Assembly (NCBI GenBank): GCA_013398295.1
Contig: VZSF01011137.1
Location: 507,716-571,715 of the forward strand
Direction: 5' to 3'
DNA: 64,000 bases
DNA from: Chionis minor
Lineage: Eukaryota; Chordata; Aves; Charadriiformes; Chionididae
The first letter of the stretch is position 1. Each line of letters opens with the position of its first letter. Below are positions 47,122 to 59,932 of the stretch, one piece after another. A program made the translations under genes and the position numbers. The notes beneath the pieces are model-generated. The model searched no databases and had not been told where the DNA came from. It worked only from the letters and a program-made list of their open reading frames with translations.

Positions 47122-49300
47122 TATGCATGGAGAACGCCTTTTGTTTGTGGCTGTTGAAGAGGACCCTCCTGACAAAGGCTGTTTGTTTGTTTTTGTGGGC
47201 TTGGACCAGTCTCTAAGATACTCAAATTCTTTTGAGTTCCTTTCTCTCGCTTCATTTCTAGCCATGAATGAGACAGGAGTTGTCACAAGGATGCTTCTGC
47301 TTATTCCCTGCCATTCCCTTAGTTTTCCTGAATTCGGTATGTTGCAGAGTGAGGCGAGGAGAAACTGAAGTCACAGCTCTGCAGAAGCTTCACCAGAGGT
47401 GGAGAGCAACGTAATGACTCGGAGTAGCTTCAGTGGAGAATGTTTGTGCTCTTTAGTTGGAGCAACAGTTATCTTAATGTAGCCGTTCTTCTAAATTAAC
47501 TTTAAATAGCATTTGTATTAGTGATGATCATTATGTATTAATGAGAAATCATTTGTTCCTTCAATATTTCCTAATTGTATCATGATTTCCAGAGCTGCCA
47601 AAATGTGCTTGGTGGTGGTGATTACCAATCTAAAAAAAAATAAACAAACCATCTTCATAAGGACAGATCACTTCTTTAATATGACATAGACGATAAAAGA
47701 AGACATAGATCTCACTCTGCATATTGAGATCTAAATGTTTTGTGCTGTGTCAGTCCTTATTTCACATGGTTCCATGTTGTCCGGATTGGTCGCGCTCAGG
47801 ACAAGGGGCATGGTTAACAGCAGGAAAGCAACAGCAGAGACATAACCTCTACTGATACCTCGTTAACTGCTTCTAACCAAAACTTCCGTGGCACTGAACA
47901 CAAAACCATGCCGAGATGGCTCAGCCTTAAAGCCACTTGGCTTCAACTCCAGACAAGCCGTTGCTGGTGTCACAAAAACTGGGCTGTCCCTTACTGATGC
48001 CACCCGAGCTAGATGTCCAGAGAAGGGATGTTCAAAGCTAGCCAGTATGGACAGATCCGAAGGAAGCTAACCTTAAAGCAAAGCTCCTGCTAGCTCCATT
48101 CAGCCTTGCCTGAGACCCAGAAGAGATTGTGAAAGCTTCATTTTCAGATTCTTCTGAATGCAAAACCAGATCTGCTGATTACAGGTTGGAATGATTTTGG
48201 AAGAACAGACTGCTTAGGTTGAGACTGTTATCTGAAATTATTTATTAAAAGGTAGAAACCCATCCATGAAATCCTTGAAGGCAGCAGCTTTCAGAAGTCG
48301 GAAGGGTGATGAAACATTTTTTCCTTGCAGTGTTCCCCATCTGGCGTAAATGTACAGAGCGTGAGGACGTTGTGCGGGGTGGGTTCAGATCCTGGGCGCT
48401 GGCAGCAGCCGTGAGTGGGACAGCACTTCAGCTCTCAGAGGTAACGTGTGGTGGCAAAGTAGCGGTATGAGGGCTTGTGCTTTTCGAAACAGCTTAATCT
48501 TCCAGACACTTCCAACCTCTGCTGAAATACTCTGGAGAGTAATTTTTGCAGCCAGGCCTTCAGCACTTTTTTCCTTCTCCTGGGAAAAGTTTCTTATAAA
48601 AATGGGTTGCTTCAAGGTTTTTTCTGGTTCTCCAGATGGGTTAATATTCAAAAAGGCTTTTTTTTTCCCCTGTATCACTGTTGAGCTCCTAAGATAGGTA
48701 ACTATGGCTGAGACTTCGAAAGGTGTTTAGGGATACGAGAGCACGTTAGCTCTAAACCTTCCCATTAGCTCTGTCCTGTGGTCTTGCAGCCGTTAACTGC
48801 TGCGAACGTTGCCTGTGGCCGGAGAACCCAGATCCCTCGCTGTGCGCTGCCATTGCTCTACGGGCATCAGTGAAGTTGTACAACCTATACCAGGTGTACC
48901 AACTTGCTTAAAATTGTTCCTTTAACAGGTTTCTAGCCACCGTGCCCAAGCTATATAATCAGATTAATTCCTGAAAAGGCAACGAGGGGTTCCTTTGATC
49001 CTGCTCCAGATCTTTTTCTGATTTTCTCCGTGTTACCGAGGTATGGCTGAGTGAGCCAGCGTATACGAGCATCTAGCCGCTCTCTGGAGACCTCCAGGTG
49101 CTGAGACGAGGAGGTGGCCTGGACTGTCCTGTAGCGCGCTGGAGCTGCCATCCCGCAGGCTGGAAGGTCAAGTGTTTTGAAGACACGGAAAGAAACAGGC
49201 AAAACAAACACAGTGAGGTCAGGGAAGTGAAAATCCGGCCTATTTGTGTAAGAACAACAATTCTTGTACCTGCTGGGGGAATCTGCTGAAAGCAGTGCCA
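47122..49300. other. unique sequence, no gene seen
   Basis: The AT-rich stretch 47.46-47.72 kb is rich in ATTA words and closed in all frames. Elsewhere the composition is mixed. Frames of up to 116 codons show no domain. Confidence 0.4.
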
Positions 49301-51470
49301 CTCCAGCCGTGCTGAGTCTGTGTTAGCACGGTGATAAAAGATTTGTTCCCGTCCCCTTAATTGAAAAGTGGTTTAACTTGACTTAAGGCATTAACCCCCC
49401 CTTTTTTTTTCTTTTGAAAATTTCTGAGCCCGTTTGGCAGCTGCTTTTTCTGGTCTCAGCTATTAAAAATGTATCGTTTTTACTGGTTGCGTGGCAACAG
49501 ATAATCCCTTTGTTCTGTTTGGCTTAAACAGATGCTGAGGACTGTGCCTGTCGTCATAAGTAAAAGCACTACCCTCAGGCTTCCTTTAAAACTGCAGAAG
49601 AGGGAGAGTATGGGCTTGAATTAATGTTGCTTCCAGAAGTAAAACTTTTGGTTCTAGCAAGCAGCAGACCTATAATCTGCTTAAATAGTTATGCTTAAAA
49701 TGTGCTTTGGTGCCATAACCTAGTTGACTTGGCAGCTCGCTTGGTCATCCAGACCAGGGCTGGGCTTTCCAAGTCCAAGGCCACAGCTCCTGTGACCAGA
49801 ACAAAGGGATCGTTCTGCAGACAAGCAGTGAATTGAGACCAAAACTCTGTCGGAAATCAGATATTAAATTATCTTTAATAGGCCGTAAACTCTGGGGTGT
49901 TTAATGAGCCTGTTGGACAGCATCAGTTGTATGTGGCACGATGAGGCCACAGTTCTGATTTTGATTTCTCTTGGACTGATTCAATTTCAGTGATGCCTGG
50001 GAAGTTTCTCCTGAATTCCTTCAGCTGCAGTACGATACGCAGCAGGCTGTAGGAGCTTTGCAAAAAGCCAGCATGAATGCTTCAGTGGCCAATATCAGCT
50101 GGTATGAAATGGATGAGCGTGTCACTGCGTCAGAGGCTTTCCTGACAAATGTGAGTGGAGTGCAGCCCTTGAGAGAAAAGGAAGAGACTTGCAGTGTGTC
50201 TGTCACAATAGAGCTGTTGTAAACACTTAAGTTCGTTTTTGCCGCCTTTGAATGTTATCATAAGGAATAAACCTCACCACTTTTTTTCTTTTTCCTTTTT
50301 TTTAAATAAATGGAACGCTGACATGGTGCAGCCAGGTGTCTAGGTTTTCTAAAGAAGATAAATGAACCTGTAGAAAGTTATTTAGACTTTACTGTTGCCC
50401 TACATGATGTATAGACTTGGAAGCCTATGAAGCATGAGAAAAGTGACTGCAGGTTAGTCACAGACCCAAATTAGACTCTTAATGACTCTCCCATGAGATA
50501 TTTTTAGGAGGACTGAGTTGCTTGGATATTAGCATGTCTCCAATAAAAATTTGCCCTAGCCACTTCTATGGGGCCACAAGAATTTCATTCCTGGATTTGA
50601 ACTGCAGCCTCAAAGCGGGAGGTCTCCTGGTTTATTTAGAGAGCAACATCACAAGATGATTCAGTAGATGAGCAAGATCTCACCTGCTCTGGGTTTACTC
50701 TGGACTCTGAGAGATTTTGATGGCAAATGAGGAAATTAAATAAGTAATGAGAAAGCTGATTTTCAGTCCTCTGAATCACTGACAAGCATGGCCCAAACAG
50801 GGAAAACACGGGCAACTTCTCAACTGTCTGGTTAGCGGCTCCTCGGGGAGGAGCAAGGTCTCCTCAGCAGCCTCTGTGTCTGGTGGGCAGGAAGGGAGTA
50901 GGTCAGGATGGTTCTCGTGTATTTTTGAAGCTGCACAAAGAGCCTTGAACTCGGGATCATTAGAAAGATGTCTGTACACTCTGCATGGCTTAAATCTTGA
51001 TCCCTTTCAATGTGGAGGATGAGGGTATGGATGAGATAAAGCTTTTTCGTCCTTCAGAATGTAATATTTGTTTTTCAAGTGTAGGTTTTACTAATCCCCT
51101 GGCCAGATGATGTCCGTGCAGCACCACACCGCTTCACACTGAATCCAGTTTGAAACTTGTCTTTCTGCTTCCGTATACTTTAGTGACTGTTGAGAAATGA
51201 TGACACCGCTTCCATTTTCTTGTAAATAATAAGGGATCCCTGTGACTCATTATTAATAGTTCCTGGCTTGTTCCTAAGGAGTGAAGTCTGTGTCTTGTAC
51301 CAGCTCTTACCTGGGTCTTTCACTGGCGTAGAGCTGTCATTCCGTCACACCTTGTGAAACGCTCTGCTGAAGCAATTAGTTGCCTTTTGATTACCTATTC
51401 TGTTGTCTGGAGACCTTGGTTTGAGCTGCATTTTGAAATGAGGAATCGAGTAGGGAATTTCGCAGTGACT
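49301..51470. other. unique AT-leaning sequence
   Basis: No frame above about 67 codons until the far right end, and no recognised repeat. T-rich tracts occur at 49398-49411 and 50278-50306. Confidence 0.4.
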
Positions 51471-52180
51471 TGCCCAGCCTGTGTTCAGGCGGTGCCTGAG
51501 AGCGAGACCGGGCAGTGTCAGCCGTGTGCCCGAGTGCCTCTGCTGGGGGGGCAGCCCCGTCCCCCCAGTTGATCTAGCATGTCGGTACACGAATCTGGAA
51601 TGGTTTTGTTAGCATCAGAGGAGCCATTTCGAGTTTGCCTGACTGCTGAAGTGCTTTGTGGAGGAAAATCTGCCCTCCTCCTCCTGCTGGGAAGGCGGGT
51701 GAGCGTGGGAGCGTGGCTGCCTCTTGCCCTGCGTTCTGCCTCAGACGTCCTCAGCTGCTCTAAGTGGAAGTTATGCCGCAGGGAAACCTCAGTCCGTTCT
51801 TCTAAGTACAATTTTAAAAGCACACATTTTATTGTCCATCCAGTTCAAAAAAAGTGCAGCAATTTGTCCTCAGGAGATGGTTCATATGTCAGTCTTGACT
51901 CTGCTTTGTACGGCCCCAGTGTTACGTCATCTAATTTGCTAGGTTTCATTGTCTTTCGCTGTGCTGTGGCACTTCTAATAAGTTGCTTTCTAATTTGGTT
52001 GTTGCAGAAACCTGCCTAAATTCAGGCTTTGTGGCTCCAACACCGTGTGCATCCCCACTCCTCTGTGGTATCAGCAGGGATTTTGGGGTCTCAGCCTCAA
52101 ACTGAGTCCGTGCTTCTCACCTGCCTAATGCTCTGGAAGAAATAAGAATGGAACCTCTATGTCAGCCACCAAATGGGCTG
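51471..52180. other. GC-rich piece then unique sequence
   Basis: A GC-rich part at 51480-51780 carries overlapping frames of 101 codons (minus) and 146 codons (plus, 51579-52019). Neither has a domain. The rest is AT-leaning. Confidence 0.35.
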
Positions 52181-53229
52181 AAGACATCAAGTAAATAAAA
52201 AAAGAGCTGATTTATTCCGATGTGAAGGCATTGTTAATTAAGTCATACAAGGGAATGAACACTAAGCAAAGAATGCTATCTGACATCAGCAATTATTTTA
52301 TTGATGCCTCCGCATCTCAATCAAATGCAACTTTTCCTTGACAGGTGGTGTTTAGCAATGATGGAAAAATGGTAGCTTTGAGAGGAGGGGAGGTGAGGGT
52401 CTCCAGTGAGTGGTGGCATAATTCTATTAGCATCACATTTCTGCATACAGTTTTAGTTGCAAAACTGAGTTAACGCCACGTGGGGAGCTGCATGAGTTTA
52501 TTCTAGAAGATGAGTTCTTAGTGGATGCAATCCCAGGTATCGATCAAATCCTCAGAAAATCGGTACAATTCTAAATTAATGGAATTGGATCTATTGGCAT
52601 GATCTTTAATTTTGGGATGGTTTTATATTTTTTCCTCAGAAGTGACAACACATCTGTTCTGTGATCAAAAATTGTTTCGTTTTTGTGGTATAATTTTTGG
52701 AAGTGTTACTGTTTAAAGCGGAGATTGCTGGCAATAGTTGTTTTTTTTTGTATTTGAAGATCCAAATATCAGTCTTATTTTGGGCCCTGGCTGATGAAGT
52801 TTATCTTTGTAAGAGCCATGTTCGTGAATTGCTTGTCTGCTTAAACACCAGTTAATCACCTAAACAAAAGAGCACTTCTGTGGTCTTGAACTTTCCCAAA
52901 CACACATTTCTTGATCTGTGGATACCAAAACCAGGAAGAGTATTCCAGGGGCATTCTGGCGTCGCCAGGCAGAGGGTGATGGACCTTCTCTACTCCTCCC
53001 TGATCTTGTATTTTTTACCTCCAAGGAACACACTGGGACTTTTCGGTCAGTGTTGCACTGGGGGGTCCCGTAGCCCCGTAACCTCCTGGAAGAGACTCCC
53101 CACCCTGTCGGCGTGGGCTTTGTTCCAGCTTCCCGGTGCCCAAACTTAAACATGCTCTTACTGAAATAGTGTCGGTTGGTTGTACTCAGTTTAGCAGGCA
53201 ATACAGAAAGCTGCTTATATGGAACTCCT
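52181..53229. other. AT-rich unique sequence, possible non-coding element
   Basis: The part 52.19-52.60 kb is AT-rich with many ATTA/TTAATTAA words and closed frames. The part 52.87-53.15 kb is GC-richer. A 113-codon minus frame (52860-53201) directly downstream of the LINE relic shows no reverse-transcriptase motif I can place. Confidence 0.3.
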
Positions 53230-54690
53230 TCTTTTCCTCCTACTACTCTAATTCTTTGGAAAAATCATTCCTAATAACCCTTGGAGGCAATGGCTTCATT
53301 AATGTAATTGATAAAAATATTTAATAGCAGAGGAAAAAACAGCTATTGGATGGCCCATAAGAAAAGTAATTATTTGAAGGGAGTTTTCTGCTTAGTTTCA
53401 GGTCTGCTAAGTAGCTGGGGTTTTAACCATTTAATGAGAGCCATGCTGACTTGTGTATTTTCTAGTATTTTAATCAAAACTTCACATAAGATGAAAGCTT
53501 TACAGCAGACTGTGCATACTATATAAATGCTATTGTCTGCATCAGCTAACTATAGAGAGGTGGTTATTTTGAGCTCTTATTTTCCGTAAACCCACCCGCA
53601 TTAGTTATGCTATTATTGCTGACATTTTCTGAAGCTGTGCCTGATCCCGTTGCCTCTGCCCTGTGCGGGTCCTGCGGGCCGCATGCCCGGCATCAGCCTC
53701 CCTCAGCCTGCGCTTTCGGTGTCACAGCAGCTTTAGTCCTCAGCAGCCTCCTCGAAAGCTCTTCCCCATAGTCTGTGCCAGAGCTCCTTTTCTACATTTT
53801 GACCACCTATTTCAAAGTTCTTGTATGCAGGAGTACTTTCTGTTTTGCTGATCTTAAAATACCTCCTTCTAGTATATTAGCCTTTCTCTAACGCTTCTGT
53901 TGTCTACTCTTGAAATACAGTATTCATCATCAGATAAGACTGTATTGTCTAACTTTTCTTCACCTAGAGACATTGTGTTTACTGAAAACATTTCCCTTTT
54001 CTGTGTTATTTTTGACCATTTGTCACTTCAGTCTGTGTAGGAAGAGCATCACTATACAGTTCCTTTTTATTACTGTTACATCTGAAAATTTCCTTCTGTT
54101 GGCCTTTATTTTTTTATGCAGCTCAACAAAAAGAGGAATCTATGGCTTTCCTGTACATCTTTAGCAATTTCTGTATTATGATTTGTATTAAAACTAAGAG
54201 CATTGCATTTCTTGCATTTGTTATGTGGTTTTTTCTTTTAACCTGCTTCCACTTCCCCCTAAGCCAGCTTGGTTTTTCAGCAGCTACAGCTTGCTTTGCC
54301 TCAGATCGTGGCTTTTCTGGACATCCAGAAAAATGTTCTTAAGCTGTTCCCAGTTATTGGAACATTTTTCTTCTAAAATTCTTTCTCCCAACTGGTTTGG
54401 CTCTTCCACTCCCTGCCCATCTCCCCAGGCTTCATGAAATCGATCGTTTTTAAGCAGCAAGCCCGTATATTAGTAGTTTTGGCAAAGTAAAAAGTCTTCT
54501 GTTTGCACTTGAAAAATGCAATCAAGTCATGATCACTTCTTCTTTGGATAATACCTTTTTTTGTGATCAATTTACTCCTTATCACACAGATGAGCTCTAA
54601 TATAGAATTATCTGTGTTGGATGCATCTTTTTTGAGTTAAGATTCTGTCATCCGTAGTTTCTTAGCAATTGCAAGGACAATTTAACTCTG
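53230..54690 (-). mobile_element. ancient CR1-clade LINE relic (endonuclease plus RT motifs)
   Basis: On the minus strand, in the right order for a CR1-type ORF2, three blocks survive. First is the endonuclease block RRSDHDLIAFF (54543-54511), with the S-D-H motif that ends apurinic-type LINE endonucleases. Second is TSQHGS (about 53454-53437), matching the conserved S-Q-H-G-F block before motif A. Third is PLLLNIFINYINEAIASK (53334-53281), matching the block between the catalytic motifs. The plus strand also shows the LINE-like GAGCCATGCTGACT (53438-53451). Stops and frame changes separate the blocks, the spacing between the RT blocks is shortened, and a GC-rich stretch near 53.64-53.75 kb may be foreign to the element. 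Divergence is far greater than in the CR1 tail at 27.8 kb, so it is an old insertion, possibly L3-like. Boundaries are approximate. Confidence 0.75.
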
Positions 54691-55045
54691 GCAGCATGAG
54701 TTCTCTCTGCATAAAGCACAGATTGGAGTCTTTTTTTTTCCTTTTTTTCTTCCTTTGTACTCTATATATTGGTGTTCAAGGAGCTGCTCGTACAGATTTG
54801 TACTGTGATTTGGTGCTCTTTCAGGGGGTGAGGGGACGCACCTTTTCCTTAATTCCTTGGAACGGGGCCAACCTGAGGTGTTTTTATTTTAAGACTGCTT
54901 TTATTTTTAGCCATAATCATAGACTTAATTAAATTTGCGTGATACTGTGTAAAACCTAAGAAACTGGCTCCACTAGTCCCTGCCCCTTCCCCTCCCTGCC
55001 TCCCCCCACGGCTGCCTTCCGGACCGCTGCTGCTTCCCAGAACCC
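54691..55045. other. unique sequence between two LINE relics
   Basis: AT-rich with T-rich runs near 54730-54750, then C-rich from 54975. It could contain unrecognised parts of either neighbouring element. Confidence 0.35.
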
Positions 55046-55158
55046 GGGGAAGGTCTCCCCTCAGCCTTCCCTTCTCCAGGCTGAACAATCCCAGCTCCCT
55101 CAGCCGCTCCTCAGGAGACTTGTTCTCCAGACCCCTCACCAGCTCCGGTGCCATCTTT
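55046..55158 (-). mobile_element. CR1 LINE fragment (C-terminal end of RT ORF)
   Basis: The plus strand carries GGTCTCCCCTCAGCCTTCCC, then TTCTCCAGGCTGAACAATCC and CTCAGCCGCTCCTCAGGAGA, the antisense of a conserved CR1 segment. The minus strand translates to [20 protein letters not shown] and [11 protein letters not shown], the well-conserved block near the end of the CR1 reverse-transcriptase ORF. The 3' UTR part is missing, so this copy is truncated at both ends. Confidence 0.92.
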
Positions 55159-55725
55159 GCTCAGAGAGGAAAACTCAACGTCAGCACACGCCGTAACACG
55201 AAGACTTGGATAGCGAAGTTGTAACTTGGGGTCAAATCAGAGAGTAGAATTACTGCCATGGTTATGGCTTCAGTGTGTGGTGAAGTAATTATTACAAGCA
55301 CCCAGGAGATGCACGATAGAATTCCCGCATATGCTTGCCTTGGAGACTATGGAACCCACAGCAGAATTAAAATGCTTAATAAAACAGGGTAGTTCGTGTT
55401 AAATTCCGAAAGGGATTTATGAGAAGCTGTAACAAACTGACTAACGGATATGGATCAGGCTGTGAAAGAAGGAAGACCTAGAATTGACATGAAGGCTTTT
55501 ATTCTTAAAAATGATCTTATGTAATCAAAATCAGTGGTATTAGCATACTTTTGCCTTTCCTCGGGAAATAGTTAAGCACTTCTTTCTGATCATTTTATGG
55601 AATCAATGTTCTTTCAGCAGTGCTAGTATTATTTGTCTTTGGGAAGTGCACATTTTGGGATGGTAATCATTTTCAAATAGCTGACATTAAATACAAAATA
55701 GCCCTCTTTCCCTGACAGAGAATAG
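55159..55725. other. AT-rich unique sequence
   Basis: No gene or repeat was recognised. Confidence 0.4.
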
Positions 55726-56420
55726 TGTGAATGAGCGGCGAGGAGCGGCACTGCTGCCTGAGCTCGGGCTGCCCCAGACGGCTGCACGTGGGCCACAGTT
55801 CCAGGTCTCCGTTCAGTTTTGCTTTGATTTTAATTTGGTCGGGCACTTGCTCTGCTTTGTCTCGCAGACGAGCGGGAGGGGGCAGGGGAGGGGGCAGCCC
55901 TCGGTGTCTCGCGAGGCATCTTCACCCTGCGCGGTCTGAGCTTGGGGTCTGAAATCCCCTGGGAGCATCCGTGGGGCCCGAGCGAAACCGGGCAGCGGTG
56001 GGGAAGGAGCTGATGGCAGCAAAGGGCATCACACAGGCGCGCGGTGGACGGCAGCGGAGGAAGCGGTGAGTGAGCCCGCTGGGAGCGAGGGCAGGAATGC
56101 CGCAGTGGAGCAGTCCTTCCTTCCCGTGTCCCTCCACTCCTCCGGCTCCTCCTGCCCCAGGCTGCCGAGCGGCCGTGTCACGGCACAGGTTCGATTTCTT
56201 CCCACTGGTGTTTGCTCTGTCTGCTCCGCTCGGAACCGAAACCCCTCGGGTGGCTAGAGCTGGAGGAGGACGGGGTGACAGTGATACGGGGGGGGAGTTT
56301 GTTTGAACCCCACCGGCTGCTTCTGCCGTGGCTCGGGAAGGTAACGGCCGGTGGCAGAGTGAGGAGCCGGCAGCAGACAGGGGGGACGGGGGGCTGGGAG
56401 GAGCCCGGGGAAAGGTGCAG
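55726..56420. other. CpG-dense patch
   Basis: GC-rich with many CpG (GAGCGGCGAGGAGCGG near 55733, GCGCGCGGTGGACGG near 56036, GAGCGGCCGTGTCACGG near 56166). Frames of up to 100 codons overlap on both strands. It may be an island, but no transcription start can be assigned. Confidence 0.4.
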
Positions 56421-57785
56421 GATGGGCTGCAAGTAGCTGAGCCGGTCTGAGGAATGACCTAGCATGTTCTTCACCCACAATTTAGCCTTGTCCTTTCCTC
56501 ATGGTTGTGAACTCAAGCACTTCCAGTCTGCAGCTTGTCAGCCGTCCGGGAACGCGCCTCTAGTAGCCGAAAGAGCCCTGGCAGGGAGCGCCTCTGCCTT
56601 CGCCTCCCGCACCCGCACGCGGTGAGCTCAGCACCGGGGTTGTTACCGTACCTGCTGTCCCTATCCTTTTGTGGGGCTTCTTCCTCTTTAAAACTTATTA
56701 AAAGACTCCCCCTAAAGCAGTAACACAGATAACGCTGCTAATCATTTCCGTGCTTTAAAATACTTGTAAATGAAACCCAAGTACCAGCCAGTTCTTGAAA
56801 TCTAATTACAGGAATTCACTTGAGATGCGAGTTTCTTTGAATTTGTTAAGGATGGAACTGGAATAGAAAACTAACAACTAACAGAGACTGGCTTATGCTG
56901 GGAAGAAAGTGGCTCTGCTCCCCCCTGTGCCGTGTCTCCCATGCCTACCATAAAGCCAGTGTGTCAGTGGGTCACTGGGTCTCCCATATTTAGCTTAAAC
57001 CAGCCAAAAGTTCAAGCGGATACCAGGAATACTGCGTTGCTCTGGCTTTATTCCCGCCTCTGCTCCGAGACTGCTGCAAGAGTCTGCTGGAAGTAAAAGG
57101 TCTTTAACTCCCGCTGTGTCAGAGTACCCATAAATCAGGACAGCTTTTATTTCGAGCACTCTGTTGTACGTGGGACATCTAGAGCTTCTCCTCGGACCAC
57201 TAACTCTGTGTCACGCCGCTGGGACGCTGAGAAGGGGCTTTGTGAGCCTGGCTGGTCCCGTCCTCGCCTGCGCCGGGGCAGCTGCTGCGGCGGGGTGTGG
57301 GGAGGTGCAAGGAGCAGTAAATTCCGCTGGTTTCACGTGGATGGGAGCTGGGCTGGGCAAGCAGGTTGTGGCCATTTTCTCTTCTCTGGTCATGATGTGA
57401 TTTCATCCACACGTATTTTGTGTGTGTGACTATGGAGAACAGCAGGGACTTTGCGCAGCTTGGCTTTGAACAAAAATGAAGTAGCAAGATGTAAAAAGGT
57501 ATTTCTCTAAGTGCAGCGACGTGGAGGCAAACCTAAGGAGGGGGAAGTTACGCCAGGAATACGGTGCTGAGCCTGTGTTTGAGAGCTGGGGTGAAGTGGG
57601 GGGCAGCTGAACTTGGGGATGCTGGTTGTGTTGCTTCCCTGTGCTACTGGAGACGTAACAAGGATCACGAGGTGACAGTTACACCAGCCCTAATGCAGAG
57701 TAGAACGAAAGCTTCTGTCTTCCTGAGTGATGCATAAATTAGCGAGTCAGTTCAGGAAAAGTTTCTGCCTCTGTTTTTACGGACT
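56421..57785. other. unique sequence, no gene seen
   Basis: A small CpG cluster lies at 56540-56630 and another GC-rich piece at 57210-57300. Otherwise AT-leaning. Frames of up to 95 codons have no domain. Confidence 0.35.
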
Positions 57786-57789
57786 GTGC

Positions 57790-58310
57790 TGTTAGCCTGG
57801 CACCGGCTGCCCGTGTCAGAGCCCCCGTCTGCATTCAGCTGGCTCGGGAGCACACTGGGGGGGAATTAGGGATCCCCAGAAGCCGCAGTGCTGAGCGCGG
57901 CTGCGTTTTTCTCCTGATTACCTGCTGCTTATGAGGCTACACTGCTTTGCCGGTGGAGTTGAGTGCCGGTTCCCAGGACTGCGCGTGGTGGAGCTGCTTT
58001 GTGCGGCGTAGCCAGGCGCTGGGGGGCTCCGGGGTGCGTCTGTTCCTGCCAGCCCCCTTGAACGTCCCCTCGGGCTGAGCACAAAGTAGGTGTGACGGTG
58101 TTCCCTGCCCGAGGAGAGTGTGGGGGGGCGGGGATGTGATTTCCCTAGTCTGAAACTGCAAGGCAATGAAATACTGGCCGCCGGTCTGACCTCAGGAACC
58201 CTGGCCTGGGCAGGCGCTCGGGCTGCTCTTCGCCGCAAGAAGCGATTCCTCTGGTGGCTGCCCCTGGGTGCGGCTGCAGCCGCAGGAGGTGCCTGCCCAT
58301 AGCCCCTGTC
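57790..58310. other. CpG-dense patch
   Basis: Abrupt GC-rich block with scattered CpG throughout, ending sharply near 58320, where AT-rich DNA begins. Frames overlap on both strands (106 codons minus, 60 codons plus), as expected. Confidence 0.4.
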
Positions 58311-59900
58311 CCCGGCCTATTCGATAACGGCCACAACGGGAATGATGCTGCAATTAGTGTGTCTAGGTTGCAGCATCTGATTATCAGTGGGACCTAAATG
58401 GCATCTAAGCCAGCTCTGTAATTGCTCCGAGACCTGGGAGCAAAGCTGGCTGCTCACGTGTGGCGCGACTCGCAGGGGAGATGTGTGGCGCTTGTCAAGA
58501 AATTTATCCAAGTGTCATTTATTATTATTATTATTCTATATTATGAATACCCTGGCACATGATCTTTCCGTTTCTCAGACAGTACAAATTTACCTCCCTG
58601 CTGAAAGAAACCTCTTCCAACTCAGAAATTCTGTTAGCGCAGAAAGAGACCGTTAAGTGAATTAATGACTTAATGATGATTGTTTATTTGTATTACAGTG
58701 GTGTTTAAACTGAGCCTGGATCTTTTATGTGCTCGGTATTGCACAAAGGCTGATTGCAAAAGCGGCTTCCCCAAAGAGCTAAATGGAGAACAGATAAAAG
58801 ACAGAAGAAAAATTGCTTTTCCCAGATCTGAGAAGTAGAGAAAGGCGCTGCCTTGCCTGGGGTTATGTAGCTCGTCTGTGGCAGAGCTTGGATGTGAACC
58901 CAGATAGATCAGTACAACTCTTTTCACCCAAATTGATGTGGCGTCTCCATTTTTATCTAGTATTGCATTGACTACTTAGTGTTGCGCTGCTGAAAACGTC
59001 GGTGCTTCTCTACTTCGGAAAGCAAACGCTGTGCACACCGGTACAGAAAGCCAACATTTGTGTCTGAAAACGTCTTCAGTCTCTCAGTCCCACGTACGCA
59101 CGTCTCCTCAGCAGGTACATCTGCCAGCCACCGCAAATGCCACTGGTGGTGCCTGTTAGGTGCAACGTGCCCCTGTGTCCCAAGCGCTGGCTGGGATTCG
59201 GGCGGTTTGAGGGCCAGCCTGGCTCCTGCTTCGCTCTGGTAAGGTGCTGCAGGGCATCTGCGTTTTCTTCTTTGGGTTTTCTTTTCTGTCGTGTCTTTCA
59301 GACTCACGGTGCTTGTCACCACCACGACCATCTCCCGGAGCGCGACTAGGACATTGCTCTCCTTCTGTCCTGTCTTCAGCTGAGCTGTAAAACCCGAGCG
59401 TGTCCCGTGCCAGCTCTGCACCCTGGACACGGCCCCGCAGGGAGCGAGAAGGAATTAATGGTTATAATGCAAACCTGTCTGGGGCTGTTCATTCACTTAA
59501 TCAGAATGCTTTCAGTAGTTGCATTTTCTTTAGCATTTGTTCTTTGGGAACCAAATACTGTGGCTGTGTAACAGTGTTTTCCTTGAACCTTGCGATAAGC
59601 TTGGCTGTCCCTGCGAAGTCTGGTCCTCCAGGGACGAGCGCTGGTGAACTTTCTGTTCTTTGCCATCTCACAGGTTGCAGCGCTTCCTGGGAACAAAATG
59701 AGCCAGCAACAGAAAATTCCCACTGCCAGAAAAGTTTTGAGTCTGTTTGATGCTTGTTCCTATTTCTAGTCTGGAAGTAAAATTCCAGTGTGAGTTGTTA
59801 AACCTTGCTTCAGATTGAACTGGTCTGAAACTGGGTTTTCTCTGGTAAGTATCTTTGCTGTTGGCCACAGAAGGTTTTGCTGGTTTGCAGTCCTGTAGTG
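58311..59900. other. unique sequence, no gene seen
   Basis: A 152-codon minus frame (58972-59430) has no recognisable domain or splice context and is overlapped by plus frames. The AT-rich stretch at 58.33-58.40 kb has enhancer-like texture. Confidence 0.35.
58518..58534. repeat. (ATT)n microsatellite
   Basis: Five ATT units in an AT-rich context. Confidence 0.85.
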
Positions 59901-59907
59901 TTCTGTG

Positions 59908-59932
59908 TCACACACACACCCCCACACCCCCC
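59908..59932. repeat. (CA)n passing into C-rich run
   Basis: A short CA microsatellite followed by CCCCCACACCCCCC. Confidence 0.85.

Noticed and set aside
46777..47286. 169-codon minus-strand open frame
   Set aside because: Length depends on the T/G-rich complement of a low-complexity tract that lacks stop codons.
52860..53201. 113-codon minus-strand frame as the downstream part of the LINE reverse transcriptase
   Set aside because: It directly follows the LINE relic in the element's orientation, but none of the expected conserved blocks after the second catalytic motif can be placed in it.
58972..59430. 152-codon minus-strand open frame
   Set aside because: No family recognised, no splice signals placed, and plus-strand frames overlap it.
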